From contig MHEF01000022.1 of the NCBI GenBank assembly GCA_001805125.1, positions 1 through 34,288 on the forward strand: a DNA stretch of 34,288 bases. The letters are read 5' to 3'. A model generated the notes under the pieces. The model had not been told where the DNA came from, searched no databases, and saw only the letters and a list, made by a program, of their open reading frames with translations. Origin of the DNA: Nitrospirae bacterium RBG_13_39_12. GTDB taxonomy: Bacteria > Nitrospirota > Thermodesulfovibrionia > Thermodesulfovibrionales > SM23-35. The position numbers and the translations under genes are program-made. This document shows, piece after piece, positions 1-8,049 of this stretch; position 1 is the first letter of the stretch, and each line of letters starts with the position of its first letter.

Positions 1-99
1 TCCTTTGTTGATTTCCAGTTCAACTTAAAAGGATACACCGCCTTTTATCTATTTACACACTTTTTAATTGTACTCCTGATTGTATCGTATTTGGCTTGA
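1..99 (+). CDS. C-terminal end of a membrane protein (partial, 5' end outside window)
   Basis: Frame 1 is open from the first base to a TGA at 97-99 and encodes 32 residues. The last part is a hydrophobic stretch (FLIVLLIVSYLA) that looks like a terminal transmembrane helix, preceded by a polar/aromatic segment (DFQFNLKGYTAFYLF). The reading is amino-acid-like rather than random, and it runs toward the convergent pyrF gene, which leaves room for a plus-strand gene end here. The family cannot be recognised from such a short piece. The stretch from 100 to 280 holds no convincing gene; a weak hairpin (GAAG/CTTC near 160-175) is the only structure seen. Confidence 0.4.
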   Translation, partial: SFVDFQFNLKGYTAFYLFTHFLIVLLIVSYLA

Positions 100-280
100 T
101 TTTTTAAATCCATAAAAGTTATAGCTAGGAGAGTAAATTTTAAAACTATAGGAACAGAAGCTTATAACTTCTAATATTATTTTTATTGATCTAATACACG
201 TCTTTCTTATTAAGAGCTTTTTTAATGAATTTGTGCGTATCCTAATTTTATTCCTGTTTCCGCTGCAAAGTGTTCTGAAG

Positions 281-1033
281 TTATGCAGAAAGTATCTCAA
301 GAATTATCAATTCAATGGCATTAATAGGATCGGCCTGTTGCAGGATAGCTCTACCGACTACAAGATAGTCAGCCCCTGCCCTGATAGCTTCTTTAGGAGT
401 TGCAGTCCTTTGCTGGTCATCGGGAGGAGTCCATGAAGGCCTAATCCCAGGAGTTATTATTAGAAATCCTCTACCGCAATGGTTCCTTACTATTTCAGCT
501 TCTTTTACAGATGTTATAACACCGTCAAGCCCAGCCTTCAATGCAAGACCTGATAAATGTTTTACTTGTGTTCTAAGCCCATGCCGAATTCCAAGTTCAT
601 CCGTGATAATTTCTCGGGTAAGACTAGTTAGCACAGTAACACCAAGCATTTTGGGTTTTTCAATATTTTCTTTAAGGCAGACCTCAACAATTTTGTCCCT
701 GCATCTTTTCATCATCTCAATACCACCTGATGTATGTACATTGAACATATATACACCAAGCCTTGTTGCAGCTAAAGCTGCTTTTGTAACTGTATTTGGG
801 ATGTCATGGAATTTTAAGTCAAGAAAAACCTTTTTATTTTTTTTATTTATATCGTCGATTATCTTCGGACCAGAAGATATGAAAAGTTCCAGGCCAACTT
901 TAAAAATGCTAACATAATCTTTAAATTTTTCTACTAGTTCAATTGCATAGTTATGATCATGAACGTCGAGGGCAACAATTATTTTATCCGCGGCTGAAAT
1001 TCTATCTTTTTTCATTCCGCTATACTCTATCAT
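281..1033 (-). CDS. pyrF: Orotidine 5'-phosphate decarboxylase
   Basis: This enzyme converts OMP to UMP, the last step of de novo pyrimidine synthesis in the cytoplasm. The 250-residue product opens with the IVALDV strand. It carries the catalytic Asp-Lys-Asp motif in FLDLKFHDIPNTV and the phosphate-binding end ITPGIRPSW...GADYLVVGRAI. Length and order fit the standard single-domain TIM-barrel PyrF. Its ATG at 1033 overlaps the dcd TAA by one base (TAATG), so the two genes are translationally coupled. A second in-frame ATG lies six codons in (1015) and could be the true start. Both products serve pyrimidine nucleotide supply, which makes the pairing sensible. Confidence 0.96.
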   Translation of the reverse strand: MIEYSGMKKDRISAADKIIVALDVHDHNYAIELVEKFKDYVSIFKVGLELFISSGPKIIDDINKKNKKVFLDLKFHDIPNTVTKAALAATRLGVYMFNVHTSGGIEMMKRCRDKIVEVCLKENIEKPKMLGVTVLTSLTREIITDELGIRHGLRTQVKHLSGLALKAGLDGVITSVKEAEIVRNHCGRGFLIITPGIRPSWTPPDDQQRTATPKEAIRAGADYLVVGRAILQQADPINAIELIILEILSA

Positions 1034-1581
1034 TAGATTTTAGCTGTTGTTATACCCTTCTGAACCTGATACTTCCCAGCCTTATCTGCATATGATACTC
1101 TACAAACCTCAGAACCTTCTATAAATAGTAATTGAGCTATTCCTTCGTTTGAATATATTTTTGCAGGAATCGGTGCTGTATTTGATATCTCAATTGTTAC
1201 GTATCCTTCCCACTCGGGTTCAAGAGGAGTTATGTTTATGATAATACCGCATCTTGCATAAGTTGATTTACCAAAACATATTACAAGGATTTCTCGAGGA
1301 ATCCTGAAATATTCAACCGAGCGGCCAAGTACAAATGAATTCGGAGGCACTATACAGGCATCTCCCTTAAAATTAACGAAGCTTTTCATATTAAAATCTT
1401 TAGGGTCTGCAATAGTACCACTTATGTTTGTGAATATCTTAAACTCATCAGCGATTCTCATGTCATAACCATATGAACTTGCACCATATGAAATAACACC
1501 ATCTCTTACTTGATCTTCACAAAATGGTTCTATCATACCCTTTTTTGACATCTCTTTTATCCAACGATCATTTTTAAGCAT
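1033..1581 (-). CDS. dcd: dCTP deaminase
   Basis: The 182-residue protein belongs to the trimeric dCTP deaminase/dUTPase family and should convert dCTP to dUTP for thymidylate synthesis. The family core is clear: KSTYARCGI, then PLEPEWEGYVTIEISN, whose Glu in the VTIEISN strand matches the catalytic glutamate, followed by NEGIAQLLF. The C-terminal tail (GKYQVQKGI) closes the active site in this family. The ATG at 1581 follows a GGAG ribosome binding site about eight bases upstream. The gene is first in a two-gene unit with pyrF. A bifunctional dCTP deaminase/dUTPase cannot be excluded from sequence alone. Confidence 0.93.
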   Translation of the reverse strand: MLKNDRWIKEMSKKGMIEPFCEDQVRDGVISYGASSYGYDMRIADEFKIFTNISGTIADPKDFNMKSFVNFKGDACIVPPNSFVLGRSVEYFRIPREILVICFGKSTYARCGIIINITPLEPEWEGYVTIEISNTAPIPAKIYSNEGIAQLLFIEGSEVCRVSYADKAGKYQVQKGITTAKI

Positions 1582-1688
1582 TTTATAAACTCCAATTTAT
1601 TAATATCATTATTTTTCATGAAAAGATTAACATAATAAAATATTTAGTTACAAGCATTGTGTAAACGTTCAAATTGTTAAATCTTCAC

Positions 1689-1720
1689 GAAGTAGAATGA
1701 GATTGTTAATCTTTTACTTC
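1689..1720 (-). terminator. Hairpin downstream of hypC, possible transcript end
   Basis: An imperfect inverted repeat GAAGTA...AGATT-GTT-AATCT...TACTTC sits between the hypC stop and the dcd start. The inner 5-bp stem has a 3-base loop and the outer 6-bp stem is separated by small internal bulges. It is AT-rich and has no clear T-run on either strand, so intrinsic termination is uncertain. Confidence 0.3.
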
Positions 1721-1826
1721 TATTAATATATGTAAATAAATTAAAATTAAAGTTGATGGTGATATTCTCTCGATTAGTCTTATCTAAATAAAAAGATAAA
1801 TCTTAAAATAATACTTTATATCGGAC

Positions 1827-2063
1827 TTAATCGTCTTTTTTGTCCTCTTCTCCAAAATATTTCTTGAAGAGTTCAAGTGTATCCTTAGCCATTTCCTCAT
1901 CAAGCTTCTGAATAGCAAAGCCTGCATGAACTAGGACATAATCTCCAATATGTACATTTTCTTCAAGCAGAAGAAGACTTATATTCCGCTGTGCACCATA
2001 TACATCAATGACAGCTGTAGAATTATCGATCCTTATTATCTTTGATGGAATCGCAAGACACAT
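1827..2063 (-). CDS. hypC: HypC/HupF-type hydrogenase maturation chaperone
   Basis: HypC carries the Fe(CN)2CO moiety with HypD during [NiFe]-hydrogenase maturation. The start was set at the ATG at 2061-2063 because family members begin Met-Cys-Leu, and the Cys exposed after Met removal is the functional ligand; here the protein begins MCLAIPSK. The open frame extends 32 codons further upstream, but that would bury the Cys. The 78-residue product has the conserved GDYVLVHAGFAIQKLD segment and an acidic tail, a normal size for HypC. No hypA, B, D, E, F or hydrogenase genes lie in the window, so it is an orphan copy. The ribosome binding site is weak. Confidence 0.9.
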   Translation of the reverse strand: MCLAIPSKIIRIDNSTAVIDVYGAQRNISLLLLEENVHIGDYVLVHAGFAIQKLDEEMAKDTLELFKKYFGEEDKKDD

Positions 2064-2260
2064 AGATTTACCGATAAACAAGTTAATACATTCATGACAC
2101 ATTTTTATTATATCATTAATGTATATGTTATTCTTTAAAAGCTTTGTTATTTGTTTCATAATTAATCAAAATATAGCAAGATAGCTTTCGATTCTTTTGT
2201 CATTGACTAATATCATGTTTTTTTGGTAATTTATCTAATTCACTTTTTAGGAGTTACTTC

Positions 2261-2764
2261 ATGGTAAAGAAAAAGAATAATAAGAAAGACAAGAAACCGA
2301 AGACTAAATCAAAAACTAGAATTGAGACTAAACCAAAAACCAAGCTTAGGGCTAAACCAAAGGCTAAAAAAAGTACTAAAATAAGAAAAGCGTTACGAAT
2401 CCCAACTAGAACAAAGAAGATTCTGGAGGTCAGGAAAAAGCTTATATGTCAAAAAGAGGCTCTTCTTGCTGGTGCAGAAGAAGCACTGAATGAGCTTCCA
2501 GAGCAAACAACATTTCCAGACCTCGGCGACCAGGCAACTGCAGAAACAGACAGAAGCCTTATGCTAAGACTGAGAGGAAGAGAACGCAAACTTTTAAAAA
2601 AAATAGAAGAAGCTATAGAGAGAATAGACCAAGGTATATTTGGGATATGCGACAAATGTGGAGAAGATATAGATATAAGAAGGCTTGAGGCAAGGCCTGT
2701 CACAACAATGTGTATTGAATGTAAAACACTTCAAGAGGAAGAAGAGAAACTAACGGAAAAATAG
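2261..2764 (+). CDS. DksA/TraR-family zinc-finger regulator with lysine-rich N-terminal tail
   Basis: The 167-residue protein resembles DksA, which binds the RNA polymerase secondary channel and modulates transcription with ppGpp. Residues 1-50 are a Lys/Thr/Pro-rich basic tail of low complexity. Residues 50-125 are a coiled coil with the tip segment FPDLGDQATAETD (Asp87 and Asp90), matching the acidic tip of DksA. A C4 zinc finger follows: Cys130, Cys133, Cys151 and Cys154 (ICDKCG...CIEC). The basic tail is longer than in E. coli DksA and resembles those seen in some Nitrospirota and deltaproteobacterial homologues. A TTAGGAG ribosome binding site precedes the ATG. The gene diverges from hypC and converges on dppC, only 25 bases beyond its stop. 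Confidence 0.88.
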   Translation: MVKKKNNKKDKKPKTKSKTRIETKPKTKLRAKPKAKKSTKIRKALRIPTRTKKILEVRKKLICQKEALLAGAEEALNELPEQTTFPDLGDQATAETDRSLMLRLRGRERKLLKKIEEAIERIDQGIFGICDKCGEDIDIRRLEARPVTTMCIECKTLQEEEEKLTEK

Positions 2765-2789
2765 AGAATATACCTGCGGTTATTGGATT

Positions 2790-3593
2790 TTATCCTTTTA
2801 TTTTCAAGTTATAACTGTCTTTTAAGCTGTCTCCCAGTGTATTAAAACATAAAGCAGTAACAGCGATCATTAGACCAGGGAAAAATACCATCCACGGATA
2901 TGTTGAAATAAAGACCCTGTTTGCACTTATCATCGAACCCCATGTTGCAACAGGAGGCTGTGCGCCTAATCCTAAAAAACTTAATGAGGCTTCTGTTAAT
3001 ATATAACCCCCTAGTTTCAATCCCATCATAACAAGTAGAAGAGGAGTACACTGGGGCATGAGATGTCTGAAAAGGATTCTCATATTACTGCATCCCAAAG
3101 CCCTTGCAGCCTCGATGAAAAGAGCTTCTTTCAGAGTTAGTATATATCCTCTGATTATCCTTGCAAATGAGGCCCATCCTACTGCAGTAATCGCTATCAT
3201 CACAGTATAAATACCAGGAGGAAGAATAATTGAAATACCTATAGCCAGAAGAAGTGCAGGAAATGAAAGTATGAGATCTACAAATGACATAATAGCTGTA
3301 TCAACTTTACCTCCCAAAAACCCAGCGCAGAGTCCGATAACAAGCCCTATCCCCATAGATAATAGTGTAGCTGTTACTGCAACAACTATTGATATCCTCC
3401 CTCCATAAAGTATTCTCGAAAATATATCTCTTCCCTTATTATCTGTCCCGAGTATATGTTTTAGGCTCGGGGGCTCTTTAATATGGTCGAGATTTATCAT
3501 GTTAGGGTCGTATTTGGATATCAATGGTGCCATAATAGAAAAAAAGCATATTAAGATTAGTATGGCTACTGATATCTTACCTGCTGTTTTCAT
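2790..3593 (-). CDS. dppC: Dipeptide/oligopeptide ABC transporter permease (DppC type)
   Basis: This is the second inner-membrane permease of a peptide/nickel importer. The 267-residue protein begins with one hydrophobic helix, then the OppC_N-like segment with the family signature HILGTDNKGRDIFSRILYGGRIS. Several transmembrane helices follow, and the cytoplasmic EAA loop that contacts the ATPase reads FIEAARALGCSNMRILFRHLMP. It overlaps the end of dppB by 17 bases, so the two are expressed together. It is the last gene of the unit: no DppD or DppF ATPase follows, and the next gene downstream is convergent. The substrate cannot be told from permeases alone. Confidence 0.92.
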   Translation of the reverse strand: MKTAGKISVAILILICFFSIMAPLISKYDPNMINLDHIKEPPSLKHILGTDNKGRDIFSRILYGGRISIVVAVTATLLSMGIGLVIGLCAGFLGGKVDTAIMSFVDLILSFPALLLAIGISIILPPGIYTVMIAITAVGWASFARIIRGYILTLKEALFIEAARALGCSNMRILFRHLMPQCTPLLLVMMGLKLGGYILTEASLSFLGLGAQPPVATWGSMISANRVFISTYPWMVFFPGLMIAVTALCFNTLGDSLKDSYNLKIKG

Positions 3594-4509
3594 ATAATCT
3601 CACTCTCGGATCAATATAATGGTAAATAACATCTACAAACAGATTTATAAGTACAAAAATTACGGTACATGCAATTACACAGCCCATTACCACAGGATAG
3701 TCCCTTTTTATAATGCCTTCCATGGTAAATCTACCTATTCCGTCCCAGCCAAAAATTGTCTCTGTAAGTACTGCACCATTCAGATAGCTTCCAAAATCAA
3801 GACCTATTACAGTTACAATAGGAATGAGTGCATTTTTAAAGATATGGATAAGTTTTATTTTAAGCTCTGCTATTCCTTTTGCTCTCGCTGTATTAACAAA
3901 AGGCATATCTAAAATTTCTATTATTGTAGTTCTTGTTACCCTTGACAGTGTTGCAATGGCGGGTAGAGAGAGAGTTAATGATGGCAGGATAAGAAACCTT
4001 ATATCTCCGGTACCAGATGGGGGAAAGATTTTCAGTTTGAGACTGAAAAAAAGCATTATCAAAAGTCCGCTCCAAAAAACAGGAACACTAAGTCCCGTCA
4101 CAGAGACAGATGATATAAGTCTGTCCATAAAAGTATCTTTTTTATAAGCAGAAATTAACCCGAGAATCAATCCAACAGGGATTGCAATAATCATTGCTGT
4201 TAATGCAAGTTTTAATGTATTAGGAAATTTTAAAAGCAGATCGTCAAATACTCTCCTGTTTGTATAATAAGAACGACCAAACTCTCCTTTAATAAGTAAT
4301 CCTACATATCCTAAATACTGTCTTAACAAATTTTTATCAGTACCTAATTCTTTTCTAATTTTCTCAATAACGTCCGGGTGGGCTCTTTCTCCTACAATAC
4401 TCAATACAGGATCGCCAGGAAGTGCCTTTATTATGATAAAAGTAAGCAGAGTTATACCTAACAAGAGAGGGAAAAGAAGAAATAATTTTTTTATAAGATA
4501 AGCCTTAAT
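3577..4509 (-). CDS. dppB: Dipeptide/oligopeptide ABC transporter permease (DppB type), probable ATT start
   Basis: This is the first permease of the importer. Family features include the N-terminal helix followed by KALPGDPV, then LLRQYLGYVGLLIKGEFGRSYYTNR, and the EAA loop NTARAKGIAELKIKLIHIFKNALIP. The first conventional start is a TTG at 4462-4464, which would cut off half of the N-terminal helix. The frame upstream encodes IKAYLIKKLFLLFPLL, the normal DppB N-terminus, and is closed by a stop at 4519-4521. The only codon with start potential in that extension that sits behind a ribosome binding site is ATT at 4507-4509, preceded by AAGGAG five bases away. That gives 310 residues, the usual family length. 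Confidence 0.88.
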   Translation of the reverse strand: MKAYLIKKLFLLFPLLLGITLLTFIIIKALPGDPVLSIVGERAHPDVIEKIRKELGTDKNLLRQYLGYVGLLIKGEFGRSYYTNRRVFDDLLLKFPNTLKLALTAMIIAIPVGLILGLISAYKKDTFMDRLISSVSVTGLSVPVFWSGLLIMLFFSLKLKIFPPSGTGDIRFLILPSLTLSLPAIATLSRVTRTTIIEILDMPFVNTARAKGIAELKIKLIHIFKNALIPIVTVIGLDFGSYLNGAVLTETIFGWDGIGRFTMEGIIKRDYPVVMGCVIACTVIFVLINLFVDVIYHYIDPRVRLYENSR

Positions 4510-4514
4510 TGTAT

Positions 4515-4520
4515 CTCCTT
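4515..4520 (-). promoter_or_regulatory. Ribosome binding site that fixes the dppB start at ATT
   Basis: The minus strand reads AAGGAG, then five bases, then ATT. There is no ATG, GTG, TTG or CTG at this spacing, and an in-frame TAA overlaps the site. This is the strongest reason to place the dppB start at the ATT codon. Confidence 0.65.
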
Positions 4521-4571
4521 ACATTACTCTTTTTTATTATTTGTATTTCAGACATCAGTTATTTTTACAAT

Positions 4572-6125
4572 TTATAGTGATATCTCTGTTCCTTTATCAA
4601 TGCTATAAATTAGGTAATTTTTAAAGTTTCTTACCGTAGGCTGTTTTATTATAAAATCGGTTCTGTGCCATAAAAAAACCCAAGGAGAATCTGATACAAT
4701 AATTCGTTCTGCCTGTTTATAAAACAATGACCTCTTTTTAGCATCCATCGTATATTGTCCTTTTTCTATCAAGTAATCAACAGTAGTATTGCTGTATCTT
4801 GTTCTATTCCCAGCTGAACCAAAATTAGAGGAGTGAAATAAAGGAAAAAGAAAATTTTCAGGATCAGGATAATCAGCCCACCAGCTTATATAAAACATAT
4901 CAGGCTCACCATTATTTAAAGACTCCTTGTAAGCACTCCATTCAAGCTGTTTTATATTTATATTTATCCCAACAGCATTGATATAAGATTGTATAACCTC
5001 TGCTATATCAATTGCTTCTTGGTCTGCAGTTATGTAAAATTTTACTTCGATACCTTCTAAGCCCTCTTTTTTAATTATTTCTATTGATTTGTTAGGATTG
5101 TATTCATTAATATTAGGTTTATTCCAGTTTCTAATAATATCAGGAACAGGGCCTGATGCTAATCTACCTCGCTTTTCATAAATAGTATTAAGAATTTTTT
5201 CTCTGTCAATTGCGTAAGTGATGGCTTTCCTGAGAGCTCTGTTACTAAAGGGTAGTCTTGAACAATTTAGACCAAGATAATAAGTATTAAGTCCTTCAAT
5301 AGATGAAATAAGATTCTTTTTTTGAAGATCGTTTTTATATCTCGAGTACTCTGACGCTGGTATTGTGATTACATCAATGTTTCCAACATCAAACTCTGTG
5401 ACTGCTGTAAGATCCTCAGGTATTATTCTGTATATGATACCTTTAATTTTTGCATGTATATCAAAATAATGGTAATTTTTTAATAGTCTAATCTCCCTAT
5501 TTGGCAACCATTCTTCAAGGATAAATGGACCGGTACCTACAGGATGGGTGGAGAAGTCAGGCCCCCATCTCTCAACTTCCTCTATCGGAACAATATATGC
5601 AGCTGGCGTGGTTAAGAGATTTATAAAGGGAGAAAAAGGTTTTTTGAGGCGTATCTTAATGGTATAATCATCAATTGTTTTTATTCCTTTAACATTATCA
5701 GCTTTTCCTTCCATAAATTCATCTGCACCAAGGATTTTTTCTAGCACCCAAGTATTAGGTGACTTATTCTTAGGGTTTAATAATCTATTAAAGGAATACT
5801 TGATATCATTAGCCTTAACTTCACGATTATTCGAGAAGAATACACCTTGTTTGAGCCTGAAAATATATGTTAGGCCGTCTCCAGATATAACCCAATTTTT
5901 AGCAATGTCCGGATGTATTTTTAGATCTTCTCCGATTTTGACTAAGCCATTAAACAGCTTTGCTGAAATTGAACCACCTGTTACATCAACTATAAGGGCT
6001 GGATCGAGTGTAGTTGGGTTTGAATTAAGTCTGTAATATATATAACCTTTTTCTCTGTTTTGTGAAGAACATGCTGTGATGATAACTAAAATGAAAATTG
6101 CAACAAATAAAACTCGGCTCTTCAC
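4572..6125 (-). CDS. dppA: Periplasmic peptide-binding lipoprotein of an ABC importer (SBP family 5)
   Basis: The 517-residue protein captures the substrate for the DppBC permeases. It has a lipoprotein signal peptide ending ITAC (Cys19 is the lipid-modified residue). The SBP_bac_5 fold then shows LNSNPTTLDPAL, LFNGLVKI, WVISGDGLTYIFRLKQGVFFS, and near the C-terminus MFYISWWADYPDPENFLFPLFHS, which lines the peptide pocket in this family. The start is GTG at 6123-6125, six bases after the stop of the upstream eRF1-like gene, with AAGG upstream. The gene is 62 bases before dppB. A nickel or oligopeptide binder is possible, but the neighbouring D-aminoacylase and amidase favour a cell-wall or D-peptide ligand (inference). 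Confidence 0.92.
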   Translation of the reverse strand: MKSRVLFVAIFILVIITACSSQNREKGYIYYRLNSNPTTLDPALIVDVTGGSISAKLFNGLVKIGEDLKIHPDIAKNWVISGDGLTYIFRLKQGVFFSNNREVKANDIKYSFNRLLNPKNKSPNTWVLEKILGADEFMEGKADNVKGIKTIDDYTIKIRLKKPFSPFINLLTTPAAYIVPIEEVERWGPDFSTHPVGTGPFILEEWLPNREIRLLKNYHYFDIHAKIKGIIYRIIPEDLTAVTEFDVGNIDVITIPASEYSRYKNDLQKKNLISSIEGLNTYYLGLNCSRLPFSNRALRKAITYAIDREKILNTIYEKRGRLASGPVPDIIRNWNKPNINEYNPNKSIEIIKKEGLEGIEVKFYITADQEAIDIAEVIQSYINAVGININIKQLEWSAYKESLNNGEPDMFYISWWADYPDPENFLFPLFHSSNFGSAGNRTRYSNTTVDYLIEKGQYTMDAKKRSLFYKQAERIIVSDSPWVFLWHRTDFIIKQPTVRNFKNYLIYSIDKGTEISL

Positions 6126-6131
6126 CTTGGA

Positions 6132-7253
6132 CTAAAACCTTAAAAAAGCACCTATGCTTCCAGAATCTTTAAACTTTTTGTTATCAGATGTAACCTCTAC
6201 CAATGCTCCCTGCTCAACTGCTTTTTGTGCTGCAAGATCAACAATATAGTTTACTTTCTGAGTCTTGCCTTTACAATATGGACATGCTGAGATATGCTGG
6301 ATAGAGAGATAGCCACAATTGTTACATTTCAGTCCAGAATGTCTATAATCTTTTATAAAAATAAGTTTCATAATCCTTCCTTCCTGTATTGCATTAAGTA
6401 CATTTTCTATACCTATGACAGCATTTTCATTCTTCATCGCTTTTGTAACAAGATCTTCAATAGTTTTATCTTCTTTCTGTTTTTCAAATGCCCTGAGTAT
6501 AGGTTCTGTCTTTTTTAATATCTCCTTGCTATTTGCGAACATTTCAGCCTGAAATGTTCCAATGATCTTTTCATTTACTGTCTGTGGAAATAGAGCCTTT
6601 ACTTTTGTGACAGCATCTTCTGAACCACCGATTATAAGCCGTCCTACGTTTTCACGTGAAAGAAATATATCCAATTGCTTAACCACTTCCTTTAAATGTA
6701 AGGATACATGATAATCTGTATGCCTTTCATAACTCTTTTCCGAAAGAGAATACCAACCACCTTTTTTATGTTTTCCTGGGACATTTTCAGAATGAACCTC
6801 AGTATATTCTTCTATTTCACCAATGTGTATGATAAATAAACGTGCTGATTCTTTATCAACTAATAAAATGGCGTACCTTTGATAGTTGTCTAGGATGTCA
6901 AGAAGCGGTTTTATATATGGTGTTTTGTCCAATATAATTTCATTTTTTATGGGAACTGAAAGATGAAATTCTACCCAGAATTTCTTTTCTTGAGAAGTCA
7001 GGATTACAAGTCCTTTTTTAAATATTCTCTTGTTTGCCATAACATAAGCATCAATTTTTTCAAAGTCACCATTTGTTCTCTTTATTTCTTTTTTATCCAT
7101 CTTTTCCAATGTTTCTTTAATCATATTTTTTACATGTATAACATAATCATATTTTTTATTTGTAATCGGGTTAACATTCAAATAAAGGCTTACAAAATAA
7201 GCCTCACCAGCACGCATCTTCGCTATCTCTCTAAGTTCTTCACGATTAAGCAT
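6132..7253 (-). CDS. Bacterial eRF1-like (baeRF-type) protein with GGW in place of GGQ
   Basis: The 373-residue protein resembles archaeal/eukaryotic release factor 1. Residues 1-130 form an N-terminal mixed domain. Residues 130-270 match the Sm/RNase H-like middle domain, including a loop GKHKKGGWYSLSEKSYERH (residues 160-178) that aligns with the catalytic loop of aRF1 (GKHxxGGQSxxRFER). The third residue of the GGQ triplet is Trp167, so classical peptidyl-tRNA hydrolysis is doubtful. A C-terminal domain follows with a zinc ribbon (Cys310, Cys313, Cys324, Cys327). Families of this kind are proposed to act on stalled ribosomes. A very strong AGGAGG site precedes the ATG. The gene ends six bases before dppA, so it may share its transcript. 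Confidence 0.82.
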   Translation of the reverse strand: MLNREELREIAKMRAGEAYFVSLYLNVNPITNKKYDYVIHVKNMIKETLEKMDKKEIKRTNGDFEKIDAYVMANKRIFKKGLVILTSQEKKFWVEFHLSVPIKNEIILDKTPYIKPLLDILDNYQRYAILLVDKESARLFIIHIGEIEEYTEVHSENVPGKHKKGGWYSLSEKSYERHTDYHVSLHLKEVVKQLDIFLSRENVGRLIIGGSEDAVTKVKALFPQTVNEKIIGTFQAEMFANSKEILKKTEPILRAFEKQKEDKTIEDLVTKAMKNENAVIGIENVLNAIQEGRIMKLIFIKDYRHSGLKCNNCGYLSIQHISACPYCKGKTQKVNYIVDLAAQKAVEQGALVEVTSDNKKFKDSGSIGAFLRF

Positions 7254-7289
7254 TCATTCCTCCTCCTAATTGAAGTTATAGTATAGTAC

Positions 7290-7955
7290 TTATTTATTAT
7301 GTGATGATGCCTGTACAAATAAGTTAAAAAGATTCAAGGAAATTTCATCGTCTTTCATCCTCTCTGGATGCCACTGCACCCCTATAAGAAAAGGATAATC
7401 TTTAAGATTAAATGCTTCGATAAGATTATCAGTAGAATAAGCAAATGACGAAAGGCCAGCACCGAGTTCCTTTATGGCCTGATGATGTGTACTATTTACA
7501 GAAAACCTGCCTTTTTTCAAAAACTTGTTTTCTGCAATCACAGCTATATGATAATCCTTTTTATGATTAATTTCTACTTTCAACTGAAAATCTATATCCT
7601 GGTATAACGACCCTCCAAACGCAACGTTTATGAGCTGCATCCCGTAACATATACCAAGGACCGGTTTACGAAATTTCATTAGATTTTTAAGCAGAGAAAA
7701 CTCAAAATTACTCCTATCTTTCGACACCGGTTTTACCTTAAGCATTGGGGCTTCATTATAATAAACCGGGTCGAGATCATCCCCTCCGGGTATGAGTAGT
7801 CCGTCAATTATTCCTGCGTAGAGTGATGTATCCCCCGCTGGAGGAATTAATACCGGGGACCCGCCTGCCATAACTATAGATTCAGAATACTGGCATTTTA
7901 TTTTTAAGTATTCACCTTCTATATCGGTTGTTATACCTATTATCGGACTTTTCAT
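7290..7955 (-). CDS. Gamma-glutamyl-gamma-aminobutyrate hydrolase-like peptidase (C26 family)
   Basis: The 221-residue protein is a class I glutamine amidotransferase-like hydrolase of the PuuD type, which cleaves gamma-glutamyl bonds. The triad is visible: the nucleophile Cys103 in LGICYGMQLINVAFGG, and His196 with Glu198 in GVQWHPE. The segment GLLIPGGDDLDPVYY is typical of the subfamily, as is STHHQAIKELG near 155. No putrescine pathway genes are nearby. It sits between a D-aminoacylase and a peptide importer, so a role in trimming gamma-linked peptides such as peptidoglycan fragments is plausible (inference). No clear ribosome binding site precedes the ATG; a TAATAAT sequence lies just upstream, so a leaderless message is possible. 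Confidence 0.9.
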   Translation of the reverse strand: MKSPIIGITTDIEGEYLKIKCQYSESIVMAGGSPVLIPPAGDTSLYAGIIDGLLIPGGDDLDPVYYNEAPMLKVKPVSKDRSNFEFSLLKNLMKFRKPVLGICYGMQLINVAFGGSLYQDIDFQLKVEINHKKDYHIAVIAENKFLKKGRFSVNSTHHQAIKELGAGLSSFAYSTDNLIEAFNLKDYPFLIGVQWHPERMKDDEISLNLFNLFVQASSHNK

Positions 7956-8049
7956 GATTAATTATTATAGTAATTTATAAAATAAATTTAAGGTTCGCTT
8001 TATTTTAATTCTGTTATGTGATACAAATTTATTGCAATACAGCTAGAAA

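Noticed and set aside
64..300. 78-codon minus-strand frame beyond the pyrF stop
   Set aside because: It overlaps the end of pyrF in another frame, its composition reflects AT-rich DNA, and it conflicts with the plus-strand membrane-protein tail at 1-99.
2064..2159. Longer N-terminus for HypC (32 extra residues)
   Set aside because: HypC function requires Cys right after the initiator Met, so the shorter MCLAIP start is right.
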